Shown here in pieces: positions 1 to 7,637 of a stretch of DNA of 20,422 nucleotides. The notes under the pieces are model-generated. The model was not told the origin of the DNA and did not search any database. It was given only the letters and a program-made list of their open reading frames with translations. The stretch comes from a virus. The DNA lies in IMG/VR virus record IMGVR_UViG_3300009420_001223, positions 1 to 20,422 of that record. One strand, given 5' to 3'. Every line of letters starts with the position of its first letter. The stretch's first letter is position 1. Position numbers and translations under genes: made by a program.

Positions 1-728
1 GGTTCATCACCATATGCTTCCCAACCAAAGTAAGGTGGACTTGTAAATACAAAGTCTAAACTTTCTTCATCTGGTATAAATGTTTCACTACCTTGTCTAA
101 GTAAGTCATATTTTTTATCTGAATGGCCATATTCATCTCTAATCTTTTCTAATCCTTGATATGTAGGTATGCATGGGTCTGTACCAATATAATTGACACC
201 TGCTAAAATAGCACCGAGTAATCTACCACCATAACCCATACTAGGATCCCAAACTGTTCCTGCTGTTGTGCCTTCAAGAATAGAATCTCTATCTACAAAT
301 ATATTATACATTGCGGCCGCAGCTGTAGGTCTAAAGTTAGATACCATTTGTGTGCCGGAATATCTTCTCAACATTGACCTCATGTCTGAATCTGATATTT
401 CGTAATGTTCTCTTTTTGTAAAAAATGTGCCTGATAGTATTTTATTAATACCTTTCTTTAGATGTTCTTCATCTTCCCAAATTTCCATTGGTGTTCTCAT
501 CTTACCACATTTAATTGCCCAAGCATGTTCCATATAAGACCATGCAAGTGATAGACCATTAGGATTTTGACCTATGATATTTTGTCTTCTGTCTATGATG
601 GTTTCAAGTTTTGTATTCATCAATACATTAAACTTATCATTTCGCCATTTTGTATCAGTAGAGTAATATGGAAAACCTTTCTTTTTAAATCTATCAAGAA
701 CATCCATTATACATTCATTATTTGCCAT
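1..728 (-). CDS. DNA methyltransferase-like protein, C-terminus off the window edge
   Basis: I translated this partial gene by hand: it starts at the ATG at 726-728 and stays open to base 1, giving about 242 residues. Residues 160-168 read WDPSMGYGG, a likely SAM-binding motif I, followed by GTDP. Residues 229-233 read TSPPY, the catalytic motif IV of N4-cytosine and N6-adenine amino-methyltransferases. The order motif I then motif IV fits the gamma/beta type of these enzymes. The likely role is methylating phage or host DNA, for example to evade restriction. Its ATG overlaps the TGA of the upstream glycosyltransferase (ATGA), so it is probably co-translated. The target base and sequence cannot be told. 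The missing C-terminus may hold the recognition region. Confidence 0.75.
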   Translation of the reverse strand, partial: MANNECIMDVLDRFKKKGFPYYSTDTKWRNDKFNVLMNTKLETIIDRRQNIIGQNPNGLSLAWSYMEHAWAIKCGKMRTPMEIWEDEEHLKKGINKILSGTFFTKREHYEISDSDMRSMLRRYSGTQMVSNFRPTAAAAMYNIFVDRDSILEGTTAGTVWDPSMGYGGRLLGAILAGVNYIGTDPCIPTYQGLEKIRDEYGHSDKKYDLLRQGSETFIPDEESLDFVFTSPPYFGWEAYGDE

Positions 729-2068
729 CACTTTGGTCTCCAACAATAGTTAGGGTATTCACTTATAGTATCATATATATTTGGGTTTGTCAAGAGCCTA
801 CGCCTATATTGTGTAAACTTTATTCCAACACCCCAATTTAATCTATCTATTAGATTTTTCTTAGATATTATTCCTTCATTTTTAATCCATTCAATTATCT
901 CATCAACTTTTTCTGTTTCACCTACCATAGGTAATTTATCAACTAGACTGTCAATATACATACTCATCAATTCTATTGAATCTTTATAAACTAAATCATT
1001 TAGTACACAACTCTTAGCCTGTTCTGCCATTTTGTTACGATATTTTGTATTATTCAAATACTTGTTTAGTAAATCTATTGCGACTACATCACTTCTAAAA
1101 AAATCTGCTTCAGCATTTAATTCTTCATAATACATTTCATCATACATTATATAAGGTACACCATTCATCATGCCATCTGTTGTTGCAACTGACCAACCAC
1201 CATATGCTTGTTTGGGTGAAAATCCTACACAACACTCTTGAAGTTTTTTATAATAAAAATCTTTATCACCCTTTTCTACTGTAATATATTCTCTATCAGG
1301 TTTACTTGCAAGTGGCACCCATACTTTGAAATCTTGTCTTTGTTTATATAATTCATCTGTAATTTCTAGAAACTGTTTATAGTTTTTATATGTTTCTGGT
1401 CTATGATTAAATACAATTATTTTTTCTGGAGTTTTATTAATCTCTGATACTATGTCTTTACCATCAACTCCTATATGTTGAACTTCTAATATGTTTGATA
1501 ACTTATACAATGTATCACTATTAAAAATTTCTTCTGCTTGTTTCAAGACCATTTCTTTTTGATGTTGTGTGTTTATATAACACTTATCATATTCTAATAA
1601 ACCTATCATACTTTTGTTGAAACTATCCATCTGCCAGTTTACAACTTCTTTAAAATCAAACCAGTGTGCATATCCAAAAAACTTAGGTAAATGGTGGGTC
1701 TTATTAAATAAAACATTTTTTAAATCATATGCATGTTCTGGTAAATGACACATGACTAAATCAAAATCATATTCTCTAGGTAAAACTTTTTTAATTGCTT
1801 CTGTATCAAAGTGAGCTCTCATTGTAGGTGAATGTGTAGGTAAGTAAACTATTAATTGTGTAACATTATCAAATACTAAACTAGGTACTTCTTTAGGTAA
1901 GATTAAATAAAACCACAAGTCATCACGAATCTCATTTAGTAATGTTATTTGTTTTTTAATAACTTGTATATAACTATCTTTCTCTAAGTCTTTTGCAAAT
2001 GTAATATTTGGATAGACTAAAATTCTAGTAGTCTTAGATTGTCTTTGTTCTATTTGATATAAACTCAT
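728..2068 (-). CDS. GT-B-like glycosyltransferase
   Basis: The protein is 446 aa if started at the ATG at 2066-2068, which overlaps the TGA of the upstream PLP-enzyme gene as ATGA. An in-frame ATG at 2125 would add 19 residues and overlap that gene by 61 bases, which is less likely. The second half carries FNHRPETYKNYKQF, then GFSPKQAYGGWSVATTDGMM followed by NGVPYIMYDE. That glycine-rich stretch resembles the nucleotide-sugar-binding C-terminal lobe of GT-B enzymes (GT1/GT4-like). There is no signal peptide or membrane segment, so it probably acts in the cytoplasm. Possible acceptors are modified phage DNA, virion proteins or host surface glycans. The sequence does not decide the donor or acceptor. 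The family assignment is from motif appearance only. Confidence 0.6.
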   Translation of the reverse strand: MSLYQIEQRQSKTTRILVYPNITFAKDLEKDSYIQVIKKQITLLNEIRDDLWFYLILPKEVPSLVFDNVTQLIVYLPTHSPTMRAHFDTEAIKKVLPREYDFDLVMCHLPEHAYDLKNVLFNKTHHLPKFFGYAHWFDFKEVVNWQMDSFNKSMIGLLEYDKCYINTQHQKEMVLKQAEEIFNSDTLYKLSNILEVQHIGVDGKDIVSEINKTPEKIIVFNHRPETYKNYKQFLEITDELYKQRQDFKVWVPLASKPDREYITVEKGDKDFYYKKLQECCVGFSPKQAYGGWSVATTDGMMNGVPYIMYDEMYYEELNAEADFFRSDVVAIDLLNKYLNNTKYRNKMAEQAKSCVLNDLVYKDSIELMSMYIDSLVDKLPMVGETEKVDEIIEWIKNEGIISKKNLIDRLNWGVGIKFTQYRRRLLTNPNIYDTISEYPNYCWRPK

Positions 2069-2817
2069 TTGCCTACATTCCAAAATAATGAACCTGGTTT
2101 TGCATGTTCTCTCATAACTTTCCATGCCTTAGCGTCATAAGTAGGTACACTAGGAAATGGTGGCATGTCTTCTTCTTTTACTTCTTGTGTAAATTTTAAA
2201 TCTGACCTGTGTAATATTGCACGACCCACTTCATATTGTTTCATTGTATGTCCAACAGATACTACATGTACATCTTTATCTGGAAATGCCATTTGCAATC
2301 CTCTTGTTAATGTACCACTTGAACCTACTGACCATATCTCACTTATATTAATATCATAATCTGTTTCTATATTTTTTGCTAAATCTCTTATATCTTCTCG
2401 TACTCTATTATCATCTAAACCTAATTGTAGTAATCTTCTATTTACTGGGTCCTCATTATAATAATCTAATGCTCTTTTCTTTGTAACTTGTAACATGCCA
2501 TTAGGTACCCAACGAATATCTGCACCATATTCTAATGCTTGTTTTTGATAATCATGTAAGTTTTCCATATTTCTTTTAGCCATAAAGAATGTTGCCTTAG
2601 CGCCGTATACTTGTGCTTGAAGTGTGATTGACATTTGAGCATATCCGTTTGCAGGACATCCACCATAAACAAATTCATTTGCACCTTCTGACATTTCTTC
2701 ACGAATCAGTCTATCTGCAAATCTTCTTTTAGAGCCACCTTCTAATAGGTCATCACGAACAACATAAAATCCTTCGTGTTCTTCTATTACTAATTTTGGA
2801 AATTCATACTTTTTCAT
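2065..2817 (-). CDS. Fold-type-II PLP-dependent enzyme (ACC deaminase/D-cysteine desulfhydrase-like)
   Basis: The N-terminus contains VVRDDLLEGGSKRR (residues 19-32), which matches the 'KRDDL...GGNK' motif of ACC deaminase and D-cysteine desulfhydrase. Lys30 is the candidate Schiff-base lysine. GGCPANGYAQM (52-62) corresponds to the segment that binds the substrate carboxylate ('SNH' in relatives). VGSSGTLTRG (164-173) is the likely PLP-phosphate-binding loop. At 250 aa it is shorter than typical members (about 320-340 aa), so part of the C-terminal domain may be reduced. It is expected to act on a small amino acid by desulfhydration, deamination or beta-replacement; the actual reaction cannot be inferred. 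It lies 3 bases after the small membrane-protein gene and overlaps the glycosyltransferase gene by ATGA. Confidence 0.7.
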   Translation of the reverse strand: MKKYEFPKLVIEEHEGFYVVRDDLLEGGSKRRFADRLIREEMSEGANEFVYGGCPANGYAQMSITLQAQVYGAKATFFMAKRNMENLHDYQKQALEYGADIRWVPNGMLQVTKKRALDYYNEDPVNRRLLQLGLDDNRVREDIRDLAKNIETDYDINISEIWSVGSSGTLTRGLQMAFPDKDVHVVSVGHTMKQYEVGRAILHRSDLKFTQEVKEEDMPPFPSVPTYDAKAWKVMREHAKPGSLFWNVGK

Positions 2818-2820
2818 AAT

Positions 2821-3015
2821 CTATAAATATAATTTAAATACTATTACTGCAAGTAGTAGTAATATTATCATTTCGACAATACTAACTTCAGGTCTTAACA
2901 TAGATGTTCTTATTCGTAACCAATGAGTTAATGCATACCAGATATCTGGTCTACGATTCATTGTTAATACAAATGCCATCATTATGAATAATATAACTGT
3001 TAATGTTATCATCAT
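2821..3015 (-). CDS. Small membrane protein with two predicted helices
   Basis: This 64-aa protein has a hydrophobic helix at about residues 3-19, a basic central loop (RRPDIWYALTHWLRIRTSML) and a second hydrophobic helix at about 47-63. The hairpin topology with a positively charged loop suggests an inner-membrane protein with the loop in the cytoplasm. The start at 3013-3015 overlaps the TGA of the deformylase gene, and a second in-frame ATG follows at once. I do not recognise a family. Two-helix proteins of this size include some holins, but no lysis gene is nearby, so no function is assigned. Confidence 0.6.
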   Translation of the reverse strand: MMITLTVILFIMMAFVLTMNRRPDIWYALTHWLRIRTSMLRPEVSIVEMIILLLLAVIVFKLYL

Positions 3016-3593
3016 GATTGTATTCTTTTTCTATGTTTGTCCATTTTTTTAGCGCCCTTTTCAAATGCTCTATCGAGTTTTATTTTACTTGCATGTTCAG
3101 TAAAGTTTCTACCGAGTATATGGTCATATTCATGTTGAAATATCCTACTCATCATACCATCTAAGTTTGCCTCTTTTAAATCACCATTCTCATCTTCATA
3201 TTTGACTACGACTTTTCTAGGTCTTTTTAAAGATAAAAATATAAAAGGAAATGTTAAGCAACCTTCTTTCATAAGCACATCTTCATCACTTGATGATACT
3301 ATTATAGGGTTAAAACAATGTAAAGTCAAGCCTGCTTCGAGGTCTATATGACCACCAATAACAAAATAATTAAAAGGTAGACCTACTTGGTTGCAAGTTA
3401 ATCCTATACCACCATACTTTTTCATAGTACTATACATTTTTTCAGTTAATTCTTTTCTATCTTTAAATCCTTCTTCTATTAACATGTCATCACTAAAAGG
3501 TGCAATTGCACTTTGTACTCTAGGGTCTGAAGGTGGTAATAATTCTAATTCTCTATTTTTTTCTAAACTGCCTATGTCTATTTCATTTGTCAT
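3012..3593 (-). CDS. def: Peptide deformylase
   Basis: This 193-aa metallo-hydrolase removes the formyl group from the N-terminal methionine of new proteins. All three family motifs are present: GIGLTCNQVG (62-71, family GxGLAAxQ), EGCLTFP (110-116, metal ligand Cys112) and QHEYDHILG (153-161, ligands His154 and His158, catalytic Glu155). Motif 1 has Thr-Cys where Ala-Ala is usual. Length is close to bacterial enzymes, with a basic C-terminal tail. Deformylases are known in marine T4-like phages, where they are thought to support processing of phage-encoded proteins. The gene starts one base after the gp46 stop (TAATATG), so it is probably part of the gp47-gp46 transcript. I am confident of the family. 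Confidence 0.93.
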   Translation of the reverse strand: MTNEIDIGSLEKNRELELLPPSDPRVQSAIAPFSDDMLIEEGFKDRKELTEKMYSTMKKYGGIGLTCNQVGLPFNYFVIGGHIDLEAGLTLHCFNPIIVSSSDEDVLMKEGCLTFPFIFLSLKRPRKVVVKYEDENGDLKEANLDGMMSRIFQHEYDHILGRNFTEHASKIKLDRAFEKGAKKMDKHRKRIQS

Positions 3594-3594
3594 A

Positions 3595-5298
3595 TTATAC
3601 CTCTTCTAATTGTGTAAAGTTATGTTCTTTTTCAAATTTAATAATATTTGTAAACTTGTCAAATAATATATCACCTTTATGTGATATGATAAAAACATTT
3701 TCATTTGACATAGTTGCTAGTATCTTAAAGAAGTCTTCTGTACCTGAGCCATCTAAACTACTATCAAATATTTCATCTAATATTAATAGATTAGTATTTG
3801 TACTATTTTTCATCTTAGCAATTGTACGCCATGTAAATAGAAGTGCCAAGTCTATTCTCATTTTTTCACCTTCACTAAAACTATTATAACTAAATGTATC
3901 TCTATGTCTACTCTTAACTGTCTCATTAAATTCTTCATCTAATGTAAATGATACAAAAAAGTCCATTGATTGTAGATACTTGTTTATTAACTGATTCATG
4001 ATAGGAAGATACTTCTTGATAATTTGAGCCCTAGCACCTTTATCAGAAAGTATCTCCCTAATGACATCAACATAATCTTTTTCTGTTGATAGTGTAAGTA
4101 ATTCTGTTTTATTATTATCCAATTGTTCTGACAAATCTTTTAACTCTTGTTCTAGTTTATCGGAATCTTGACCATCTGCTGTATTCAATTCAACATCATC
4201 TGAATGTTTTTTAATACCTTCTAATGAAGAATGAATTTTTGCAACATTAATATTCATCTCTTGTATCTTTTTAGATACTATATCCATATCTGTCAATTCA
4301 GATTCAACTTTTGTAATCTCTGACATGATATCTTGTAGACCAGATTCTAATTTTTTTATTGTTTTCTTTTCTTCTTCTACTTTTTCAGATTTCAAATCTT
4401 TGGGTATAGATTGTGTACAGGTAGGACATTCATCATTTGTTTCAAAAAATGATAATGTGTCTCTGTGTGTTTCTAAATTGTTTTCTATTTTAGATTCTAA
4501 CTTAGATAATTGTTTTGATTTTTTATCAACATCTGGTCTTAACTTTGTAATTTCTTGTTGTTTTATAATATCTTCATTCAATTTCTGCAAATCTTGTCTA
4601 TATTGTCTATCTGCCTCGTTGTTTTGTTCTATTTTTACACGAGAGCTCTCCTCGGCGTCTCCTATGCGTGATTTTAGAGACTTTAAATGTTCCGCTTGTA
4701 GTAACACCTTCTGTCCAATTAAATCGCATGAGTGTCGTAAATCCGAGACGCTTTTTCCCAAATCTCTCTGTTGGTCTCTCAAATTGTAGTCCATGAGAGT
4801 AAAAACTCTAACATCAAGAATTTCTTCTACAGCTTCTCTCCTGTATCTAGATTTCATCTTCATAAATGGTTCGTATGATGAGGAACCTAATAATACAACT
4901 TGAATGAAAGAACGATAATTCAATTTCATTATATTTCTTTCTAGATATTTTTGATAATCAATTGTTGAGGCATCCTGATTGACTAGTACATCATCTTTGT
5001 ATATTTCAAACTTGTTTGGTTTTACACTTCGTATAATTTTATAGTTTTTTGTGCCTACTGAAAATTCTATTGTTACATTACAATCACCATTATTGATGGT
5101 GTTTACCATTTGTTCTTTCTTAATAATTCTAAATGGTTTATTAAATAGTACAAAACACAGAGCATCCAGTAAAGTAGATTTACCAGAACCATTTTTACCT
5201 ATAATTAAGTTTGTTGGGTGATTATCTAATTTGATTTCTATTGGTGTATTACCAGTAGATAAAAAGTTTTTCCATGATATAGATTTAAAATGTATCAC
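3595..5298 (-). CDS. 46: gp46 recombination nuclease subunit (Rad50/SbcC-like ATPase)
   Basis: This 567-aa protein (T4 gp46 is 560 aa) is the SMC-like ATPase partner of gp47. The complex resects DNA ends for recombination-dependent replication and degrades host DNA. The Walker A motif is GKNGSGKST at 34-42. Long coiled-coil arms of charged heptads flank the zinc hook CPTC at 291-294. The ABC signature SFSEGEK lies at 473-479, Walker B LLILDE at 504-509, and the switch histidine in ISHKGD near 540. It starts with GTG, overlapping the TGA of gp47 (GTGA), which suggests coupled, balanced synthesis. Residues about 170-228, in the first arm, are encoded by an unusually GC-rich patch. Confidence 0.96.
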   Translation of the reverse strand: MIHFKSISWKNFLSTGNTPIEIKLDNHPTNLIIGKNGSGKSTLLDALCFVLFNKPFRIIKKEQMVNTINNGDCNVTIEFSVGTKNYKIIRSVKPNKFEIYKDDVLVNQDASTIDYQKYLERNIMKLNYRSFIQVVLLGSSSYEPFMKMKSRYRREAVEEILDVRVFTLMDYNLRDQQRDLGKSVSDLRHSCDLIGQKVLLQAEHLKSLKSRIGDAEESSRVKIEQNNEADRQYRQDLQKLNEDIIKQQEITKLRPDVDKKSKQLSKLESKIENNLETHRDTLSFFETNDECPTCTQSIPKDLKSEKVEEEKKTIKKLESGLQDIMSEITKVESELTDMDIVSKKIQEMNINVAKIHSSLEGIKKHSDDVELNTADGQDSDKLEQELKDLSEQLDNNKTELLTLSTEKDYVDVIREILSDKGARAQIIKKYLPIMNQLINKYLQSMDFFVSFTLDEEFNETVKSRHRDTFSYNSFSEGEKMRIDLALLFTWRTIAKMKNSTNTNLLILDEIFDSSLDGSGTEDFFKILATMSNENVFIISHKGDILFDKFTNIIKFEKEHNFTQLEEV

Positions 5299-6356
5299 TC
5301 TAGAGCCTCTTTATATAGTTTGTTGATAAAGTCTTTTAATCTTTGTCTATCTAAATCTGTATCTATCTGTTCTACATAATTACCTAAGAATGTAAGTGTA
5401 TCTTCACTTTGGTCTAATATGTCTTCTCTAACTGAAGATGTTATATCTGATGAATCTTCATCTATGATATTTAATTCGTATAAGTCTATTTCTGTATGTA
5501 AGCGATTAACAAACTTATCAAACTTTTCTTCATTGTTTTTATTGACTACAAATAGTTTAACAAATGATTTGTTGTATACTGATATATCTTCTTCAGCATA
5601 GTTTGTTTTCTTATCATCATAATATATCTTCTTAAATATTGTGATAGGATTAGGTACTCTAGTCAATTCTCTTGTCTCAGTATCAAATATATGAAACCCT
5701 TTAGGACATTCATAATCATTCCAAGTTATTTGATATTGTGTGCCTAGATAATATATTTGACCATCATCTGATTTTTTATGAAAGTGTCCAGATATTACTT
5801 TTTCAAATCTTTTAAATAAGTTTTTTTCTAGACCATGGTCATTGAAATGACCTTTATGCATTTGGAAGCCTTTAACTTCTAAATGACCCATGCAAATTTG
5901 TGATTGTGATTCAGATATTGTTTTTATAGATTCATCATAGATATCATCACATATCCATGGCACTAATAATATAGGTAAGTCGCCGAATGTAACTGTTGTA
6001 GGTTTTTCGTATATCCAAGGTTCAAATTTACCATCGAATGTGGTAACTAATTGTTGTAGTGCATTAACTGAATTTGTGTTCTTATAATAGGTGTCATGAT
6101 TACCTAATATAATATGAGTATCTATTCTCATATCATAAAGTCTTTTCCAAAACTTCTCTTGAAAGTTATGTGCCACTTTATAGTTGATAAATTTTCTTCT
6201 ATCAACAACATCACCTAAATGTATTAGGTGTTTAATATTGTTTTCCTTTATATAAGGAAAAAACAATTCATCATAAAATCTGTTCTGATAGTCCATAAAA
6301 TGAGGACTATCATTACGACAACCGAAATGGGTATCGTTCAATAGGGCTATTTTCAT
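5295..6356 (-). CDS. 47: gp47 recombination endonuclease subunit (Mre11/SbcD-like)
   Basis: This 353-aa calcineurin-type phosphoesterase (T4 gp47 is 339 aa) is the nuclease of the gp46/gp47 complex. Two-metal motifs appear in order: DTHFG (8-12), GDVVDRR (48-54), GNHD (85-88), GHLE (mid-protein) and GHFH (following VIS). The N-terminal MKIALLNDTHFG is typical of this family. It acts in the cytoplasm on double-strand ends that feed UvsX/UvsY strand invasion. It begins 4 bases after the gp55 stop and overlaps gp46 by 4 bases, so gp55, gp47 and gp46 probably share a message. Confidence 0.96.
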   Translation of the reverse strand: MKIALLNDTHFGCRNDSPHFMDYQNRFYDELFFPYIKENNIKHLIHLGDVVDRRKFINYKVAHNFQEKFWKRLYDMRIDTHIILGNHDTYYKNTNSVNALQQLVTTFDGKFEPWIYEKPTTVTFGDLPILLVPWICDDIYDESIKTISESQSQICMGHLEVKGFQMHKGHFNDHGLEKNLFKRFEKVISGHFHKKSDDGQIYYLGTQYQITWNDYECPKGFHIFDTETRELTRVPNPITIFKKIYYDDKKTNYAEEDISVYNKSFVKLFVVNKNNEEKFDKFVNRLHTEIDLYELNIIDEDSSDITSSVREDILDQSEDTLTFLGNYVEQIDTDLDRQRLKDFINKLYKEALE

Positions 6357-6360
6357 AATA

Positions 6361-6906
6361 TTATTCTATAAATTTATCTAGTTTGCCTTTTCTTTTTCTT
6401 GTTGTTTTCTTTTTGACAACAGGAACATCTTTAGGGTCGGCATTCCTTTGTAGGAATTCAGAAAATTGATTTCTAAATTCTCTATCTTCACCATCATTCA
6501 AAGTCATATCATCATAGTTTCCTTCCATGATTAATCTATTCTTAATTGTAGTTTGTTTTTTTTCTTTCTGTATTCTTCGTATAAAGGCATAGTATATTAT
6601 TTGTGTAAAGTATGCGAATGGATTGTTTGATTTTTCTGGATTGAAATTATCAAGATATTGTAGACAGTTTTCTATACCATCAGAAATCATATCATCTCTA
6701 AATGTATAGTTAATAAAGTTTGGTCTATATGATAGATGATTTGCAATCTTTAGAAAGCATTCACCTATGTAGTTTGAAACATGTGGTTTATCTTCACCTG
6801 ATTCTTCAGCGTCCGTACGGAGTTTTCTATATTCAGTCATAGCTGCTAGAAACTCTTTATTGTTCACATAATGTTCTTTCTTTTTATCTGATTTCATGTT
6901 ACTCAT
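6361..6906 (-). CDS. 55: gp55 late-transcription sigma factor
   Basis: This 181-aa protein (T4 gp55 is 185 aa) redirects host RNA polymerase to TATAAATA late promoters. HYVNNKEFLAAM (12-23) closely matches the N-terminus of T4 gp55 (YVNNKELLQAI). The middle, around DDMISDGIENCLQYLDNFNP and NPFAYFTQIIYYAFIRRI, corresponds to sigma region 2, which binds the polymerase clamp and the -10 element. The C-terminus ends in KLDKFIE, a short hydrophobic-acidic tail like the one by which T4 gp55 contacts the sliding clamp gp45. Four exact TATAAATA sites in this window are its probable targets. A second ATG at codon 4 is an alternative start; no strong ribosome-binding site favours either. Confidence 0.93.
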   Translation of the reverse strand: MSNMKSDKKKEHYVNNKEFLAAMTEYRKLRTDAEESGEDKPHVSNYIGECFLKIANHLSYRPNFINYTFRDDMISDGIENCLQYLDNFNPEKSNNPFAYFTQIIYYAFIRRIQKEKKQTTIKNRLIMEGNYDDMTLNDGEDREFRNQFSEFLQRNADPKDVPVVKKKTTRKRKGKLDKFIE

Positions 6907-6929
6907 TATATATCATTAGACAAGTAATG

Positions 6930-7637
6930 TCAATGCTGGTTGGTCTTTATTAATTTAATAAATGTATTTGTCCACCACGAAAAAGGCATGTACCAATCTG
7001 ATGGGTTATCGTGATGATACTTATGGTAACCACCCGAAAATAAAAGTGCAATCCATTTATTGTTTTTTGCCTCTTCTGGATAATGTCCTAAACCATTTAT
7101 AACACCCCCACCTATAATACTATACATGGCAGGAAATATATGTAATGCATAAACTAAAATAGGACTTATCATTAATAATGTAAAGAAATATATTGTATGT
7201 ATTTTAAAATAGTGTTCATGTATAAAAACTTGTTCTTTATCTCTAAGTAAATCTTTTGCATATATCATACTCTTTTTGCCTTGTTCTTCTGCAAAAAAAT
7301 AACCAAAGAATACTTTAAATAAACCTATGTGTTTAGGTGAATGTGGGTCTTCTTTTGTATCAACATATCTATGATGTTTTATATGTGCAGATTTATATAA
7401 TATTGTAGAACCTGTTCCTGCTAGAATAGATGTATACACTAAGAAGTAATGCCAAAACTTATTTGTTTCAAATGCCTTGTGTGTAAAGTAGCTGTGTACT
7501 GCAATAGGTTGCCCTATGTTACCTAATATATAACCTATTAATAAAAAGACTAACCATTGTTCTAATGATAGAAAAAAGAAACTCGATATAAAACCTACCC
7601 ACAACAATGTCCACATTATTCTCATTTTATTAATCAT
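6930..7637 (-). CDS. Membrane fatty-acid desaturase-like protein, DPHSP subtype (fifth in cluster)
   Basis: This 235-aa integral-membrane di-iron enzyme has the three histidine boxes of the desaturase superfamily: HSYFTH (48-53), HIKHH (85-89) and HKYHH (205-209, in GGYHKYHHDNP). Hydrophobic segments lie at about 8-40, 65-80 and 145-180. It shares the block after box 2 (VD/SDTxxDPHSPK, then VFFGYFF) with the gene at 9092-9844, so the two are paralogues. It would insert a double bond in an acyl chain using O2 and an electron donor that is not encoded here. Chain position and carrier (CoA, ACP or lipid) cannot be told. Its ATG overlaps the upstream TGA (ATGA). It is the last desaturase before gp55, 23 bases away. 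Confidence 0.87.
   Translation of the reverse strand: MINKMRIMWTLLWVGFISSFFFLSLEQWLVFLLIGYILGNIGQPIAVHSYFTHKAFETNKFWHYFLVYTSILAGTGSTILYKSAHIKHHRYVDTKEDPHSPKHIGLFKVFFGYFFAEEQGKKSMIYAKDLLRDKEQVFIHEHYFKIHTIYFFTLLMISPILVYALHIFPAMYSIIGGGVINGLGHYPEEAKNNKWIALLFSGGYHKYHHDNPSDWYMPFSWWTNTFIKLIKTNQH

Noticed and set aside
2066-2125. N-terminal extension of the glycosyltransferase to 2125
   Set aside because: It lies wholly within the PLP-enzyme gene, while the ATG at 2068 forms the ATGA junction seen throughout the window.
2822-2829. TATAAATA on the plus strand
   Set aside because: It would drive antisense transcription and there is no plus-strand gene downstream.
3391-3889. Overlapping plus-strand open frames across deformylase and gp46
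   Set aside because: Both are antisense to recognisable enzymes and look like hydrophobic shadow translations.
4325-4789. 154-aa open frame on the plus strand
   Set aside because: It is antisense to the well-supported gp46 gene, Cys/Ser/Phe-rich as expected for a shadow frame, and no other gene uses this strand.
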